DNA of 59,348 nt from an uncultured Paracoccus sp. (lineage in GTDB: Bacteria; Pseudomonadota; Alphaproteobacteria; Rhodobacterales; Rhodobacteraceae). Positions 38,711-49,774 of this stretch are shown here, in pieces. A program made the position numbers and the translations under genes. Under the pieces are notes generated by a model. That model made no database searches. It saw only the letters and a list, made by a program, of their open reading frames with translations, and was not told the DNA's origin. Location of the stretch: the NCBI GenBank assembly GCA_934533075.1, contig CAKTBJ010000015.1, positions 1 to 59,348 of the forward strand. The letters run 5' to 3'. How positions within the stretch are numbered: the stretch's first letter is position 1; every line of letters starts with the position of its first letter.

Positions 38711-39761
38711 CCGGCCGCGCGCGCCTGCGTCAGCACCGCCAGCCGCCGCAGCAAGGCCGGGCTGTCGGCGCCGGCATTCTCGCGCGCACCGTCCGCAAGG
38801 GTCTCGTCCGCCCGGTGGCAGGCCACATTGTTGGCTCCCACCATGCGCAGCACCGGGCGTTCCGTCCGGCAGCGGTCCACGGCCAGCGGGCAGCGCGGGT
38901 GAAAGGCGCAGCCCGAGGGCAGCGCCATCGCCGAGGGCGTGCCGCCCTCGACCGGCACCTTGTGGCGGGCCACGGTCGGGTCGGGGCGCGGGGCCGAGGA
39001 CAGCAGCAGCCGCGTATAGGGATGGCGGGGATTGCCGTAAAGGTCCTCGGTCGCGGCCAGTTCCACGATGCGGCCCAGATACATCACCGCCACCCGGTCC
39101 GCGATATGGCGCACCACGCCCAGATCGTGGCTGATGAAGATATAGGCCAGCCCCAGTTCCTTCTGGAGGTCCTGCAACAGGTTGACGATTTGCGCCTGCA
39201 CCGACACGTCCAGCGCCGAGACCGGCTCGTCGCAGACGATCAGTTGCGGGCGGGTGGCCAGCGCGCGGGCGATCCCCACCCGCTGCCGCTGCCCGCCCGA
39301 GAATTCATGCGGATAGCGGTCGGCATGCCAGGCCGACAGCCCGCACATCACCACCAGTTCGTCCACCTTGGCGCGGACGGTTTCCGGCGTGGCGAGGCCG
39401 TGCAGCAGCAGCGGCTCGGACAGGGTTTCGCGCACCGTCATGCGCGGGTTCAGCGAGCCGAAGGGGTCCTGAAAGATGATCTGCATGCGACGGCGCGCCG
39501 CCCGCAGCCCCCTGGCGTCCAGCGCGGAGACATCCTGATCGCCCAGCCGGATGCTGCCGCCGCTGGGTTCGTGCAGGCGCAGCACGGCACGGCCCAGCGT
39601 GGACTTGCCGCAGCCGGATTCGCCCACCACCGCCAGCGTCTCGCCGGCGGCCAGCGTGAAGCTGACATCCGTGACCGCCTGCACCGTGCCCACCTGCCGG
39701 CGCAGCACGCCGCGGCGAACGGGGAAATGCTTGGTCAGGCCCTCGACCTTCAGCAGCGCGC

Positions 39762-39765
<4 letters not shown>
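38707..39765 (-). CDS. dppF: Peptide/nickel-type ABC transporter ATP-binding protein (DppF/OppF)
   Basis: A 352-residue ATPase. Walker A is GESGCGKST, signature [15 protein letters not shown], Walker [14 protein letters not shown]-loop ISHDLG. The C-terminal oligopeptide/dipeptide domain has the [14 protein letters not shown] cysteine cluster. The start MSALLKVEG overlaps the dppD stop (ATGA). It pairs with DppD as the two ATPases of the importer. Confidence 0.9.
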
Positions 39766-40740
<975 letters not shown>

Positions 40741-40748
<8 letters not shown>

Positions 40749-42192
40749 CGGACAGCCCATAGGTCAGGGGCGACGCCTCGTCATGGCGGCGCGCACGGTA
40801 ATCCTTGCCCTTGAACTCGGCCTCGGCGCGACGCTGCGCGGCCTCCAGCCTGTCCAGGGCGCCATGCAGGTCCAGCGCCGTCACCCGGCCATCCTGCACC
40901 ACCTGCCGGCCGTCCACGAACACGTCGCGCACCGCCCGCTCTGCCGCGACATAGATCAGCGAGCGCAGCGGATCGCGCAGCGGCCGCATCGCCGGATGGG
41001 TGACATCGGCAAGGAACAGGTCGGCCTTGGCCCCCGCCTCCAGCCGCCCGATGTCGCCCATGCCGAGGATCGCCGCCCCGCCCGTGGTCGCCGCGTCGAA
41101 CACGTCCGAGGTGCGCAGGTCGAACACGTCGCCGCTCATCAGGCGCGAGTTGATGAGGGCCTGGCGCAACTCCTCCAGCATGTTGTGGGGATAGGTGTCG
41201 GTGCCGATGCCCAAGCGCACCCCGGCGCGCAGGTAGCGGCCGAAGCTGCGCAGCGCGATGCCCCGGCGCTGGAACACCACCGGGCAATGCGCCACCGCCG
41301 TGCCGGACGCGGCCAGCAGGTCGAGGTCGCGGCCCTGCGGCCAATGCACCCACGGATGATCGGAAAGGAAGATGCCGTGGCCGATGATGCTGTGGTGGTC
41401 CAGCACGCCCAGGCTGTCCAGCCATTCCAGCGGCGTCTTGCCGTGGCGGCGGGTGATCTCGTGGAACTCGACCACCGATTGCGCGGCATGGATCTGCATC
41501 CTGATGCCGCGCCGGGCGGCCTCGGCATGGCTGTCGCGGATCAGCTCGGCGGTGCAGGTGTCGATCTGCGAGGGCGCGACCATGCCCGACAGCCGCCCCG
41601 AGGCATCGGCATTGGCGCGGTCGATCACGTCCATCGCGGCGGCCATCGCCGCCTCGCCGGCCCTGTCGTTCCACTGGTATTCGACGACATGCCCGGTCCG
41701 CGTCCCCCAGGACGCCGAGCGATACATCGGCGCAGCCACCCCGCGCAGGCCCGAGCGCGACAGCAGGTCCAGCCAGCCGTCATAGGGGACCGACAGGTCC
41801 ACCAGCGTCGTCACGCCCGACAGCAGCAGTTCGGAATAGGCCACCTCGGCGCAGGCCAGCCGGCCCTCGTCGTCGGGATTGAACAGCGCCATGTATTCGT
41901 AAAGCGAGCTTTGATAGAGGCCGGGGCTGCCCAATTCGTCCATGAAGCCCTTGTTCATCGGCTCGGACAGGGGATGCGAATGGATGTTCACCAGACCGGG
42001 CGAGACCAGCCGGCCGCGCCCGTCGATCTCGACCGCCGCCTCGCCTTCGTAGCGCCCGCCGACCTGAAGGATGCGGTCGCCGGCGAAGGCCACGTCCTGC
42101 CCCCGCAGGAAGCTGTGGCGCCCGGCATCGAAGGCCACGATCCAGTCGGCATTGCGGATGACGGTGACGGGATGGTCGGGTCTGGCGGGCAT
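40741..42192 (-). CDS. Amidohydrolase, TrzA/AtzA/SAH-deaminase-like
   Basis: A 483-residue metal-dependent hydrolase of the cytosine deaminase-like subgroup. The metal site begins NIHSHPL; later ligands are in [25 protein letters not shown] and [11 protein letters not shown], and the composite beta-sandwich is formed by the N- and C-terminal ends ([17 protein letters not shown]). These enzymes hydrolyse amino- or chloro-substituted rings and similar amidines. It sits between the binding protein and the ATPases of an importer, so its substrate is presumably the imported compound or a breakdown product. Confidence 0.87.
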
Positions 42193-42250
42193 GGCTTTTC
42201 TCGCTGGCTATGGGAAAGGCGGGGCGCGCGAGGCGCCCCGCCGGTCGCGA

Positions 42251-43822
42251 TCACTCGCGGAACTTGATGTCGAGACCCTTGTAGAGACCGGCGCCATAAT
42301 TGTTATGGGGCACGATCGGCTCCAGCTGCGCCGACTGGGCGATGGTCATCGGCTGGTGATACAGCGGCAGCCACACGGCCGCGTCATGCACCTTCTTCAG
42401 CACCGCGCCATAGGCTTCGGCGCGGGTGGCGTCGTCGGTCGCCTCGGCGCCCTCCTTCAGCAGCGCGTCGGTCTCCTCGTCGATCCAGTTCATCCGGTTC
42501 GGCGTCGGCACGTTGCGCGACAGGAAATAGAGGTTCAGCGCGTCCCCGGCCGAGATATAGGGATAGCCCATCGTGAACGCATCGAATTCCTGCGTGGCGA
42601 CCTTGCCCCAGAACACCGTGGCGTCGAACACCTGCAACTCCATGCCGATGCCGACCTTCAGCAGTTCGGCCTGCACGAATTCCGAAAGCTTCTGCCAGCG
42701 CGAGCCGGAGTTCACATAGGCCAGCACCTCCAGCCGCACGCCGTCCTTCTCGCGGATGCCGTCGCTGCCGGGCACCCAGCCGCCCTCGTCCAGCAGGGCC
42801 TTGGCCCGCTCGGGATCATAGCGCAGCAGGCTGTCGTTCAGCGCCGGATCCCAGTCCAGCGCGTTTTCCGAGATATAGCTGAAGGCCGGCACCACCTCGT
42901 CGAACAGGATGTCGCGGGCCAGCGCCTCGCGGTCCACGGCCAGGTTGATCGCCTGCCGCACCGCCACGTCCGAGACCGAGGGCTTGTCGATCTTGAAGCC
43001 GATGAAATCGGTCCAGAACGCCTCGTTCGACTGTTCCAGCAGCAGCGAGGGCGTGGCGCGCAGCTGCTCGAAGGCGATCTCGGGGACGTATTGGGTCACC
43101 TGGCTCTGCCCGGTGATCATGGCCACGGTGCGGGTGCTTTCCTCGGGCACCACCTGCCAGACGACCTTCTCGATATGGGGGGCGCCCTTGTTGTCGTAGA
43201 ATTGCGGACCCCAGTTGTAACCCTCGTGCCGGGTCAGGGTCAGCCGGTCGCGCGGCAGCCATTCCTGAAAGCAGAACGGGCCGGTGCCGTTGAAGGCGGT
43301 AACGCCGAAATCCTTGCCCAGCGCCTCGACCTGATCCTTGTCGATCACGGTCGCGAAGCTTTGGGTCAACTGATACAGCAGTTCGGAAAACGGCGCGTTC
43401 AGCTCATACAGCACCGTCTGCGCGTCGGGGGCGGTGATCGCCTTGACGTTGCCGGCGCGCCAGGCCACCGGCGAGGCGGTTTCCGGGTCGATCCAGCGGT
43501 TCAGCGAATAGGCCACGTCCTCGGCGGTCATCGGCTTGCCGTCGCAGAACTGGATGCCCTCCTTGAGGTGGAAGGTATAGGTCAGCCCGTCCTCGCTGAC
43601 CTCCCAGCTGCTGGCCAGACCGTCGGTGATGGTCTTCATGTCCGGCTCCAGCGAGACCAGCGTGTCGCCGGCCATGAACAGCACCTCGGCCGCGGCGCGG
43701 GCGGTGGACTTGTGCGGGTCGTAGTTGTTCGAGTCGATCTCGCGCACGATGTTGACTTCCTGCGCGATGGCGGGTGCGGCCAGAACGGCGGCCAGTCCGC
43801 CCAGAAGCAGATAACGTTTCAT
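42251..43822 (-). CDS. dppA: Peptide/nickel-type ABC transporter substrate-binding protein (family 5)
   Basis: A 523-residue periplasmic binding protein with a signal peptide ending at IAQ near residue 21. The mature protein begins EVNIVREIDSNNYDPHK and shows the family landmarks FHLKEGIQFCDGKPMTAEDV and RQAINLAVDREAL. Family 5 proteins bind peptides, nickel chelates, opines and glycosides, so the ligand is not fixed by family. GGGAAGGG precedes the ATG. Within the operon it lies after both permeases and before the amidohydrolase. Confidence 0.9.
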   Translation of the reverse strand: MKRYLLLGGLAAVLAAPAIAQEVNIVREIDSNNYDPHKSTARAAAEVLFMAGDTLVSLEPDMKTITDGLASSWEVSEDGLTYTFHLKEGIQFCDGKPMTAEDVAYSLNRWIDPETASPVAWRAGNVKAITAPDAQTVLYELNAPFSELLYQLTQSFATVIDKDQVEALGKDFGVTAFNGTGPFCFQEWLPRDRLTLTRHEGYNWGPQFYDNKGAPHIEKVVWQVVPEESTRTVAMITGQSQVTQYVPEIAFEQLRATPSLLLEQSNEAFWTDFIGFKIDKPSVSDVAVRQAINLAVDREALARDILFDEVVPAFSYISENALDWDPALNDSLLRYDPERAKALLDEGGWVPGSDGIREKDGVRLEVLAYVNSGSRWQKLSEFVQAELLKVGIGMELQVFDATVFWGKVATQEFDAFTMGYPYISAGDALNLYFLSRNVPTPNRMNWIDEETDALLKEGAEATDDATRAEAYGAVLKKVHDAAVWLPLYHQPMTIAQSAQLEPIVPHNNYGAGLYKGLDIKFRE

Positions 43823-43845
43823 GGAACCCTTCCCTGTTGTTGTCG

Positions 43846-44745
43846 TCAGGTTTGCAGACGCGGATCGAGCACGTCGCGCAGCGCGTCGCCGGTGATGTTG
43901 GCGCACAGCACGATGATGAAGATCACGGCGGACGGAATGGCGACGATATGCGGCGCGAACAGCAGGAAATCCCGGCCCTGCGCCGCCATCATGCCCAGTT
44001 CGGAGGCCGGGGGCCGGGCGCCCAGACCCAGGAAGCTGAGCGCGGCACCAAGCAGGATCACCTGCCCGAAGCGCAGGCTGAGAAAGATCAGGATCGAGGA
44101 AATCGAGTTGCGCAGCAGATACTTGCGGAAGATGGCGAAATCCGACAGGCCCACGGCGCGGCCGGCCTCGATATATTCCTGCCCCATGACGCCCAGCCCG
44201 ATCGAGCGCGCGATGCGGGCGCAATCGGGGATCGAGGCCACGGCCAACGCGATGATCACCGGCCAGATGCCCGGCCCCATCACCGCGACCAGCGCCAGCC
44301 CCAGCAGGATCGCGGGAAAGGACAGCATCATGTCGTTGAGGCGCATCACCCAGGGGTCGATGCGGCGATACATCGCCGACAGCAGCCCCAGCGTCGAGCC
44401 GATGATCCCGCCGAGGCCCACCGCCACCAGCCCGATCAGCAGCGTCAGCCGGGTGCCGTGCAGGATGCGCGACAGGATGTCCCGCCCCTGCCCGTCCGTG
44501 CCGAGGATATAGGTCCAGTTCCCGCGCTCGGTCCAGACCGGCGGCTGCATGACCGAGCGGCTGTTCTCGTCGGGATTGTGGGGCGCGATCAGCGGCGCGA
44601 AGATGGCGCCCAGCACGATCAGCGTCAGGATGGTCAGCGCCAGCACGGCGCTGCGGTCGCGCAGCAGCGCCCGCCACCATGCCTTGCGGGCCGGCGGGGC
44701 GTCCTGCGCCGGAACGGCGGCGGGGGCGGTGTCGGTCGCGCTCAT
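43846..44745 (-). CDS. dppC: Peptide/nickel-type ABC transporter permease (DppC)
   Basis: A 299-residue inner-membrane permease. A charged N-terminus of about 28 residues precedes the first helix; LGTDGQGRDILSRILHGTR is the DppC/OppC landmark and EYIEAGRAVGLSDFAIFRKY the EAA loop. It overlaps dppB by 4 bases. Confidence 0.92.
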   Translation of the reverse strand: MSATDTAPAAVPAQDAPPARKAWWRALLRDRSAVLALTILTLIVLGAIFAPLIAPHNPDENSRSVMQPPVWTERGNWTYILGTDGQGRDILSRILHGTRLTLLIGLVAVGLGGIIGSTLGLLSAMYRRIDPWVMRLNDMMLSFPAILLGLALVAVMGPGIWPVIIALAVASIPDCARIARSIGLGVMGQEYIEAGRAVGLSDFAIFRKYLLRNSISSILIFLSLRFGQVILLGAALSFLGLGARPPASELGMMAAQGRDFLLFAPHIVAIPSAVIFIIVLCANITGDALRDVLDPRLQT

Positions 44746-45683
44746 TTCTTCTGCACCCTGGGGTCGAGGCGGGCATAGAGGATGTCCACCATCAGGTTGA
44801 CGAGGATGAAGCCGATGGCCAGCACCAGGATGGTGCCCTGCGCCAGCGGGAAATCCGCCGACAGGATGGCGCCCACCGCCAGCCGGCCGATGCCCGGATA
44901 GGAGAAGATCGTCTCGGTCACCACGGCCCCGCCCAGCAGATAGCCGATCTGAAGGCCGACCAGCGTGACCACAGGGATCAGCGCGTTGCGCAGCCCGTGG
45001 CGCAGCGTGACCTGAAAGCCGTTCAGCCCCTTGGCGCGGGCGGTGCGGACGTGATCCAGCCGCAGGACCTCCAGCACCGAGGATCGCGTCATCCGCGCCA
45101 CCGGACCGATGAAGATCAGCCCCAGCGACAGCGCCGGCAGCGCGACATGGCGCAGCCCCTGCACGGTCCACAGCGGCCCGCCGCGGCCGATGAAGGGCAG
45201 CAGCGGATATTTCACCCCCAGGAAATGGATCAGCATCAGGCAGATGAAGAAGATCGGCAGCGACAGCCCCGCCACCGACAGCGCCATCATCGCCCTGTCG
45301 AACAGCGAGCCGCGCCAGACCGCCGCCGCCGTGCCCATCGCGATGCCCAGCGGGATCGCCCAGATCAGGCTGGCCACCATCAGCTCGATGGTCGGCACGA
45401 TGGCGGCCTTCAGCTCGCTGGCGACGGTCTTGTTCGAGATCAGCGAGCGGCCCAGGTCGCCCTGCACCAACCGCTCGATATAGCGGGTGAACTGGACCAC
45501 CACCGGCTTGTCCAGGCCCATCTCCTCGCGCACCCGCTCGACCACCTCGGGCGGGGCGGCGGGGCCGGCCTGCACCTGCGCCGGATCGCCCGGCGCAAGC
45601 TGGACCAGCGCAAAGCCGAGGATCAGCACCCCCAGCAGCACCGGGATCGACACCAGCAGGCGGTTGACCAGCGTCTCGATCAT
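44742..45683 (-). CDS. dppB: Peptide/nickel-type ABC transporter permease (DppB)
   Basis: A 313-residue six-helix permease. The N-terminus LLVSIPVLLGVLILGFALVQ and LAPGDPA are typical of DppB; the EAA loop is DHVRTARAKGLNGFQVTLRH and the following GGAVVTETIFSYPGIGRL is a family hallmark. It is coupled to the upstream amidohydrolase gene by ATGA. Confidence 0.93.
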   Translation of the reverse strand: MIETLVNRLLVSIPVLLGVLILGFALVQLAPGDPAQVQAGPAAPPEVVERVREEMGLDKPVVVQFTRYIERLVQGDLGRSLISNKTVASELKAAIVPTIELMVASLIWAIPLGIAMGTAAAVWRGSLFDRAMMALSVAGLSLPIFFICLMLIHFLGVKYPLLPFIGRGGPLWTVQGLRHVALPALSLGLIFIGPVARMTRSSVLEVLRLDHVRTARAKGLNGFQVTLRHGLRNALIPVVTLVGLQIGYLLGGAVVTETIFSYPGIGRLAVGAILSADFPLAQGTILVLAIGFILVNLMVDILYARLDPRVQKK

Positions 45684-47308
45684 GCGACGCCCCGCTCGAA
45701 GGCCACCTTGCCGCCGAGGATCGCCAGGTCGCAATTCACGCCCAGGATCTCCTCGGGGTCGATGGCGAACAGGTCGCGGTCCCAGACCGCCACGTCGCCC
45801 AGATGGCCCGGCACCAGCTTGCCCTTGATGGTCTCCTCATGCGAGCCATAGGCCGAGGCGGAGGTATAGGCGTGCAGCGCCTCCTCCATGCTCAGCCGCT
45901 GGCCCTCGCCCAGCACCTGCCCGCCCGAGGTCTTGCGCGTCACCAGGTTGTAGATCACCGGGCGCGGGTCGATCTCGGTCACCGGGCAATCGGTCGAGGC
46001 GGAAGGCTCCAGCCCGGCATTGATCCAGTCGCGATAGGGATGCGAGGCCTCCACCCGCTCCTTCTCCAGGATGCTGGTATAGAGGTCGCCGAACCAATAC
46101 AGGAACGAGGGCTGCGGCACCGGCAGGACATGCATGTCGATCATGCGCTGCAACTGGTCGGGGCGCAGCCAGCCGCAATGCTCGATGCGGTGGCGGCGGT
46201 CGGGGGCTGGCGTGTCGGCCAGCGCGGCCTCGTAGGCGTTCAGCACCTCGTCGATGGCGGCGTCGCCGATGGCGTGGATGGCCATCTGGAAGCCGGCGCG
46301 ATGCGCCTCCAGCACCATCGCGTTCAGTTCCGCCTGGTCGGGGATACACAAAAGGCCCAGATCGTCGGCATCGCCGCCCATATAGGGCTTCGTCATCGCC
46401 GCCGTGCGCCCGCCGGCACTGCCATCGGTGAAGATCTTCACCGGCCCGTGGCGGAACATCTCGTCGCCGGTGCCGGTGACCATGCCGTTCGCGAGGGTCT
46501 GCGGCAGGATCGAGATGGTCTTGTCGCCCATGATCGTGCCATAGACCCGCACCGGCAGCCGGCCCTCGGCATGGGCGCGCAGATAGGCCTCCATCTCGGG
46601 CCAGCCGTCGCGGATGCCGATGGCGGCCTCCATGCAGGAGGTGATGCCATAGGACAGCAGGCTGGCGCCGCCGCGCTCGATGCCGGCGATCAGCTCGTCC
46701 ACGCTGGGCTTGGGCTGCACGGCATTGACCTTCTCGCGCCCGGTCTCGGCCATCAGGCCGGTCAGGCGGCCGTTGCGGCGCTCGATCAGCCCGCCCTCGG
46801 GGGACGGCGTGTCCTCGGTGATGCCGGCAAGCTGGAAGGCCAGCGAGTTGGCGACCGACAGGTGCCCGCAGGTGCGGGCGATATGCACCGGGTTGTCCGG
46901 GCACACCAGGTCGATTTCCTCGCGGTAAGGGTGGCGGCCCACGTCCAGCTTGAAGTGGTCATAGCCGCGGCCGGTGATCCAGGCGCCCTTGGGCAGCGTG
47001 GCGGCCTTGGCGCGCAGCGCCTCCAGCAGGTCGGCCAGCGTCTTGACGACCGAGGGACGCAGGTCCACCTCGCCCATCGCGATGCCATACATGTGCAGAT
47101 GCATGTGCGCGTCGTAAAGCCCCGGCGTCGCCAGCCGTCCGTTCAGGTCGATGACGCGGGTGCCGGGACCGGCCAGCGCCGCGATCTCGTCGGCCGTGCC
47201 GGTGGCCAGCACCTTGCCGCCGGCGATCGCCACCGCCTCGTCGAAGCCGAGGCCCAGCCCCTTCCAGACCTTGCCGCCGGTCAGCACGCAATCCGCAAGC
47301 TGGCTCAT
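45680..47308 (-). CDS. YtcJ-like amidohydrolase family 3 protein
   Basis: A 542-residue metal-dependent hydrolase. The metal motif is DAHMHLHMYG; others are ARTCGHLSVANS, KIFTDGSAGGRTA, AIHAIGDAAIDEVL and RIEHCGWLRPDQ; STDCPVTEIDPR carries the last Asp. YtcJ/Nfd-type proteins hydrolyse N-formyl or amide bonds in imported compounds. It is the first structural gene of the nine-gene operon; GGAGAG precedes the ATG, and its start overlaps the stop of a 13-codon leader frame. Confidence 0.88.
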   Translation of the reverse strand: MSQLADCVLTGGKVWKGLGLGFDEAVAIAGGKVLATGTADEIAALAGPGTRVIDLNGRLATPGLYDAHMHLHMYGIAMGEVDLRPSVVKTLADLLEALRAKAATLPKGAWITGRGYDHFKLDVGRHPYREEIDLVCPDNPVHIARTCGHLSVANSLAFQLAGITEDTPSPEGGLIERRNGRLTGLMAETGREKVNAVQPKPSVDELIAGIERGGASLLSYGITSCMEAAIGIRDGWPEMEAYLRAHAEGRLPVRVYGTIMGDKTISILPQTLANGMVTGTGDEMFRHGPVKIFTDGSAGGRTAAMTKPYMGGDADDLGLLCIPDQAELNAMVLEAHRAGFQMAIHAIGDAAIDEVLNAYEAALADTPAPDRRHRIEHCGWLRPDQLQRMIDMHVLPVPQPSFLYWFGDLYTSILEKERVEASHPYRDWINAGLEPSASTDCPVTEIDPRPVIYNLVTRKTSGGQVLGEGQRLSMEEALHAYTSASAYGSHEETIKGKLVPGHLGDVAVWDRDLFAIDPEEILGVNCDLAILGGKVAFERGVA

Positions 47309-47346
47309 CGCGATCTCTCCGGCTGCTGGTTGACGGGGCGGGTCAT
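47305..47346 (-). CDS. Candidate 13-residue leader peptide of the dpp/amidohydrolase operon
   Basis: A short frame encoding MTRPVNQQPERSR. It has the best ribosome site of the region, AGGAGG 6 bases before its ATG, and its TGA overlaps the ytcJ-like ATG as ATGA. Its translation would therefore deliver ribosomes to the operon's first gene. It is too short for family evidence; the ribosome site and the exact overlap are the support. Confidence 0.5.
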   Translation of the reverse strand: MTRPVNQQPERSR

Positions 47347-47379
47347 GGCGGGCCTCCTGACTGGCAGATATGTCCGGCC

Positions 47380-47410
47380 AGTGTAGGACGGTGACGTGGG
47401 GTCATGTCAA
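47380..47410 (-). promoter_or_regulatory. Candidate promoter of the dpp/amidohydrolase operon
   Basis: On the minus strand a perfect TTGACA (47410-47405) is followed by TACACT (47385-47380) at a 19-base spacing, or CTACAC at 18 bases. The long spacer is typical of promoters needing an activator, and a LysR gene lies just upstream. The predicted start is about 27 bases before the leader ATG. Confidence 0.5.
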
Positions 47411-47537
47411 TTCGCGCGGCAGCCGTCCCCCTGCGGCGAACCGGGCGGGGCGAATGCGCCAATTCCTTGCGATTGCGGGATAAAGCCGACGGCGGCGGCG
47501 AGGATGGGCGCAAAAGAAGAAATTTTATTTGCGATTG

Positions 47538-47559
47538 ACAAATTCGATTTCCGATTTGT
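47538..47559. promoter_or_regulatory. AT-rich inverted repeat after the LysR gene
   Basis: ACAAAT and ATTTGT form an inverted repeat with a 10-base centre, in a 60-base stretch far richer in A and T than the rest of the window. It begins 5 bases past the LysR stop. It could terminate lysR transcription or be a LysR-type binding site for the downstream operon. Confidence 0.4.
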
Positions 47560-47564
47560 GCGGC

Positions 47565-48473
47565 TCAGCCCCAGCCGGCCGGGGCCAGCGCCGCGACCGC
47601 CTCGCCGATGGCGGCGGCAAAGGCGGTGCCCAGCGCATCCGCCGGCCGGTCGGGGCGGGACAGCAGCAGGGCGGGGATGGCCGTGACCGGCGCAAAGCGG
47701 CGGCTGACCACCGCGAGGCCCTGGCTCATCGCCGCCGAATAGGGATCGACGACCGCGACGCCCAGCCCGGCATGGACCAGCGCACAGATCCCGTCCTCGC
47801 GGTTGCAGGTCAGGCCGGGCGCATAGGCGATGCCCTGCAAGCCGAAGGCCGCCTCGACCAGCGGCGCCAGCACGGTGCCGCCGCCGATCAGCGGAAAGCG
47901 CACCAGGTCCGCCGGCCCGACCACGGCGCGGGTGGTCAGCATGTTGTCCTGCGGCAGGATCGCCACAAGATGCGGGCGCCCCAGCACCGTCACCGACAGG
48001 TCGCCGCGCGGCGCCGGTCCCAGCAGCAGCCCGAAATCCGCCAGCCCCAGCGCCACCGACTGCGCCACATGCGCGGCCGGGCCGAGGTCCAGCACCGCCT
48101 CCAGCCCCGGCATCGCCCGGCGCAGCCGCGCCAGCGCCGGCGGCACCACGGCCCGGCCCATCGGCGCGGTGGCCGCGACGGTCAGTCCCCGCCGCCCCCT
48201 GCGGCGCGGATCGCGCAGGCGCCCGGCCAGCCCGTCGAAGGCGCCCAGCAGCGGCGCCACCTCGGCATGGACGGCCAGCGCCTCCGGGGTGGGCGCCAGC
48301 CGCCGGCCCTCGCGGCGGAACAGCGGAAAGCCGAGCTGCGCCTCCAGGCTGCGCAGGGCGTTCCAGACCGCGGATTGCGAGACGCCCAGATGCGCCGCCG
48401 CCGCCGGCGTGGTGCCATGCGCGATCACGGCCGCGAAGGCCTCGATCAGCCGCAGGTCCAGGTCGTTGCGCAT
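47565..48473 (-). CDS. LysR family transcriptional regulator
   Basis: A 302-residue regulator. The N-terminal winged helix-turn-helix is DLRLIEAFAAVIAHG then TPAAAAHLGVSQSAVWNALR; the effector domain starts LTVAATAPMGRAVVP. It lies on the same strand and directly upstream of the nine-gene operon, 256 bases from the first large gene, and is the likely regulator. LysR proteins more often lie divergent to their targets, so this link is inferred. It diverges from the esterase gene. Confidence 0.88.
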   Translation of the reverse strand: MRNDLDLRLIEAFAAVIAHGTTPAAAAHLGVSQSAVWNALRSLEAQLGFPLFRREGRRLAPTPEALAVHAEVAPLLGAFDGLAGRLRDPRRRGRRGLTVAATAPMGRAVVPPALARLRRAMPGLEAVLDLGPAAHVAQSVALGLADFGLLLGPAPRGDLSVTVLGRPHLVAILPQDNMLTTRAVVGPADLVRFPLIGGGTVLAPLVEAAFGLQGIAYAPGLTCNREDGICALVHAGLGVAVVDPYSAAMSQGLAVVSRRFAPVTAIPALLLSRPDRPADALGTAFAAAIGEAVAALAPAGWG

Positions 48474-48735
48474 GATGCCCCCTTGCCTTCCGCCTGCCCG
48501 ATCCGGGGCAGGGTTGCAACCATGCGGGGCGGGGCGGCTGGGAAGAGGGCACACCGCCCGCGACCCCGACCGGCACGCATGGGCGGGCTGCGGCAACCGG
48601 CTACCCGAGGCCCCGGAGCCGCGCGCCCTTCCCCGCCATCCCGGCCGTGCCCCGCCCTTGCGCAGCCGGCGCGGCTTTGACAGAGTGCCGCCGCGGCCAG
48701 CTTTCGCCAGCCTTCTGCCCCGACAGGAGATCACC

Positions 48736-49653
48736 GTGAACGCATTCAGCCGCCGCGCCGTTCTGGCCGGGTTGTCCTCGCTCTGCCTGGCCCGCGCGGC
48801 CGCCGCGCAGGAGGTACGGCGCGCGCGGTTCGCCGAGGCGCCCCGCTGGCGCATCTTCGACACCCCGCCCGACACCCATGCCCTGCTGCGCCACGACATC
48901 GCCGTGGACGGGCGCGGCTATCGGCTGTTCATGGCCGTGCCCAGGGCCGACCCCCCGGCGGCGGGCTGGCCCTCGATCTGGATGCTCGACGGGAACGCGG
49001 TCTTCGACCGGCTCACGGCGGCCGAACTGGGCGCCCGCCCCGGCCTCGCCGTGCTGGGCATCGGCTATCCGGTCGATCAGGTCTTCGAGACCACCGCCCG
49101 CGCGCTGGACTATACCCCCGCCAGCCTGATCCCGGACCCCGAGGGCGGCCGCGGCCGCGAGACCGGCGGCGCCGACGCCTTCCGCGCCCGGCTGACCGGT
49201 CCCTTGCGGCTGGCCGCCGAGACGCAGGCGCCGCTGGACCCGGCGCGGCGCGTGCTGTGGGGGCATTCCTATGGCGGGCTGTTCACGCTGCATTGCCTGC
49301 TGTCGCAGCCGGACGCCTTCGCCGGCTGGGCGCCCGCCAGCCCCTCCACCGGCTTCGGCGGCGGCGTCCTGCGACATATCGCCGCAGATGCGCCGCAGCT
49401 GGCACCGGGGCGGGTGGCGCCGCTGCGCATCATGCTGGGCGACAGCGAGCATCGGCGCAACGCGGACGCGCCGGTCGCGCCGCGCCCCTCGCCGGAGACC
49501 CTCGCCCTGGCCGCGCTGCTGGAGAAGCGCACCGATCTGGCGGTGAGGGTGGAGGTGCTGGCCGGGCTGGGACATGGCCAGACCTTCGCGGCTTCCTTCG
49601 CCCCGGCCCTCGATCTGGCGGCGGGGCTGGCGGCGGGGCCGGTGGCGGGCTGA
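48736..49653 (+). CDS. Secreted alpha/beta hydrolase, IroE/Fes-like esterase
   Basis: A 305-residue hydrolase of the putative esterase (PF00756-like) family. The N-terminus FSRRAVLAGLSSLCLARAAA is a twin-arginine-type signal peptide, so it acts in the periplasm. The nucleophile motif is GHSYGGLF, and the catalytic His is in LGHGQTF. Periplasmic members include IroE, which linearises ferric enterobactin-type siderophores; that would fit the TonB receptor elsewhere in the window, but the link is only a suggestion. The start is GTG with AGGAG 6 bases upstream. Confidence 0.8.
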   Translation: MNAFSRRAVLAGLSSLCLARAAAAQEVRRARFAEAPRWRIFDTPPDTHALLRHDIAVDGRGYRLFMAVPRADPPAAGWPSIWMLDGNAVFDRLTAAELGARPGLAVLGIGYPVDQVFETTARALDYTPASLIPDPEGGRGRETGGADAFRARLTGPLRLAAETQAPLDPARRVLWGHSYGGLFTLHCLLSQPDAFAGWAPASPSTGFGGGVLRHIAADAPQLAPGRVAPLRIMLGDSEHRRNADAPVAPRPSPETLALAALLEKRTDLAVRVEVLAGLGHGQTFAASFAPALDLAAGLAAGPVAG

Positions 49654-49658
49654 CGGGG

Positions 49659-49675
49659 GCGGCCTTTGCGGCCGC
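49659..49675 (+). terminator. Terminator-like hairpin after the esterase gene
   Basis: GCGGCC and GGCCGC pair around TTTGC just after the stop codon, followed by TCCATCTTTCTT. It separates the esterase gene from the type VI secretion island. Confidence 0.55.
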
Positions 49676-49774
49676 TCCATCTTTCTTGCGCGTCCGTTTG
49701 CCTTTAGGGTTGTGTTTCTGGAACCGAACGGCTCGCGGTCCTGTTAGCCACTGGTGACGGATTGGAGATGGCGG

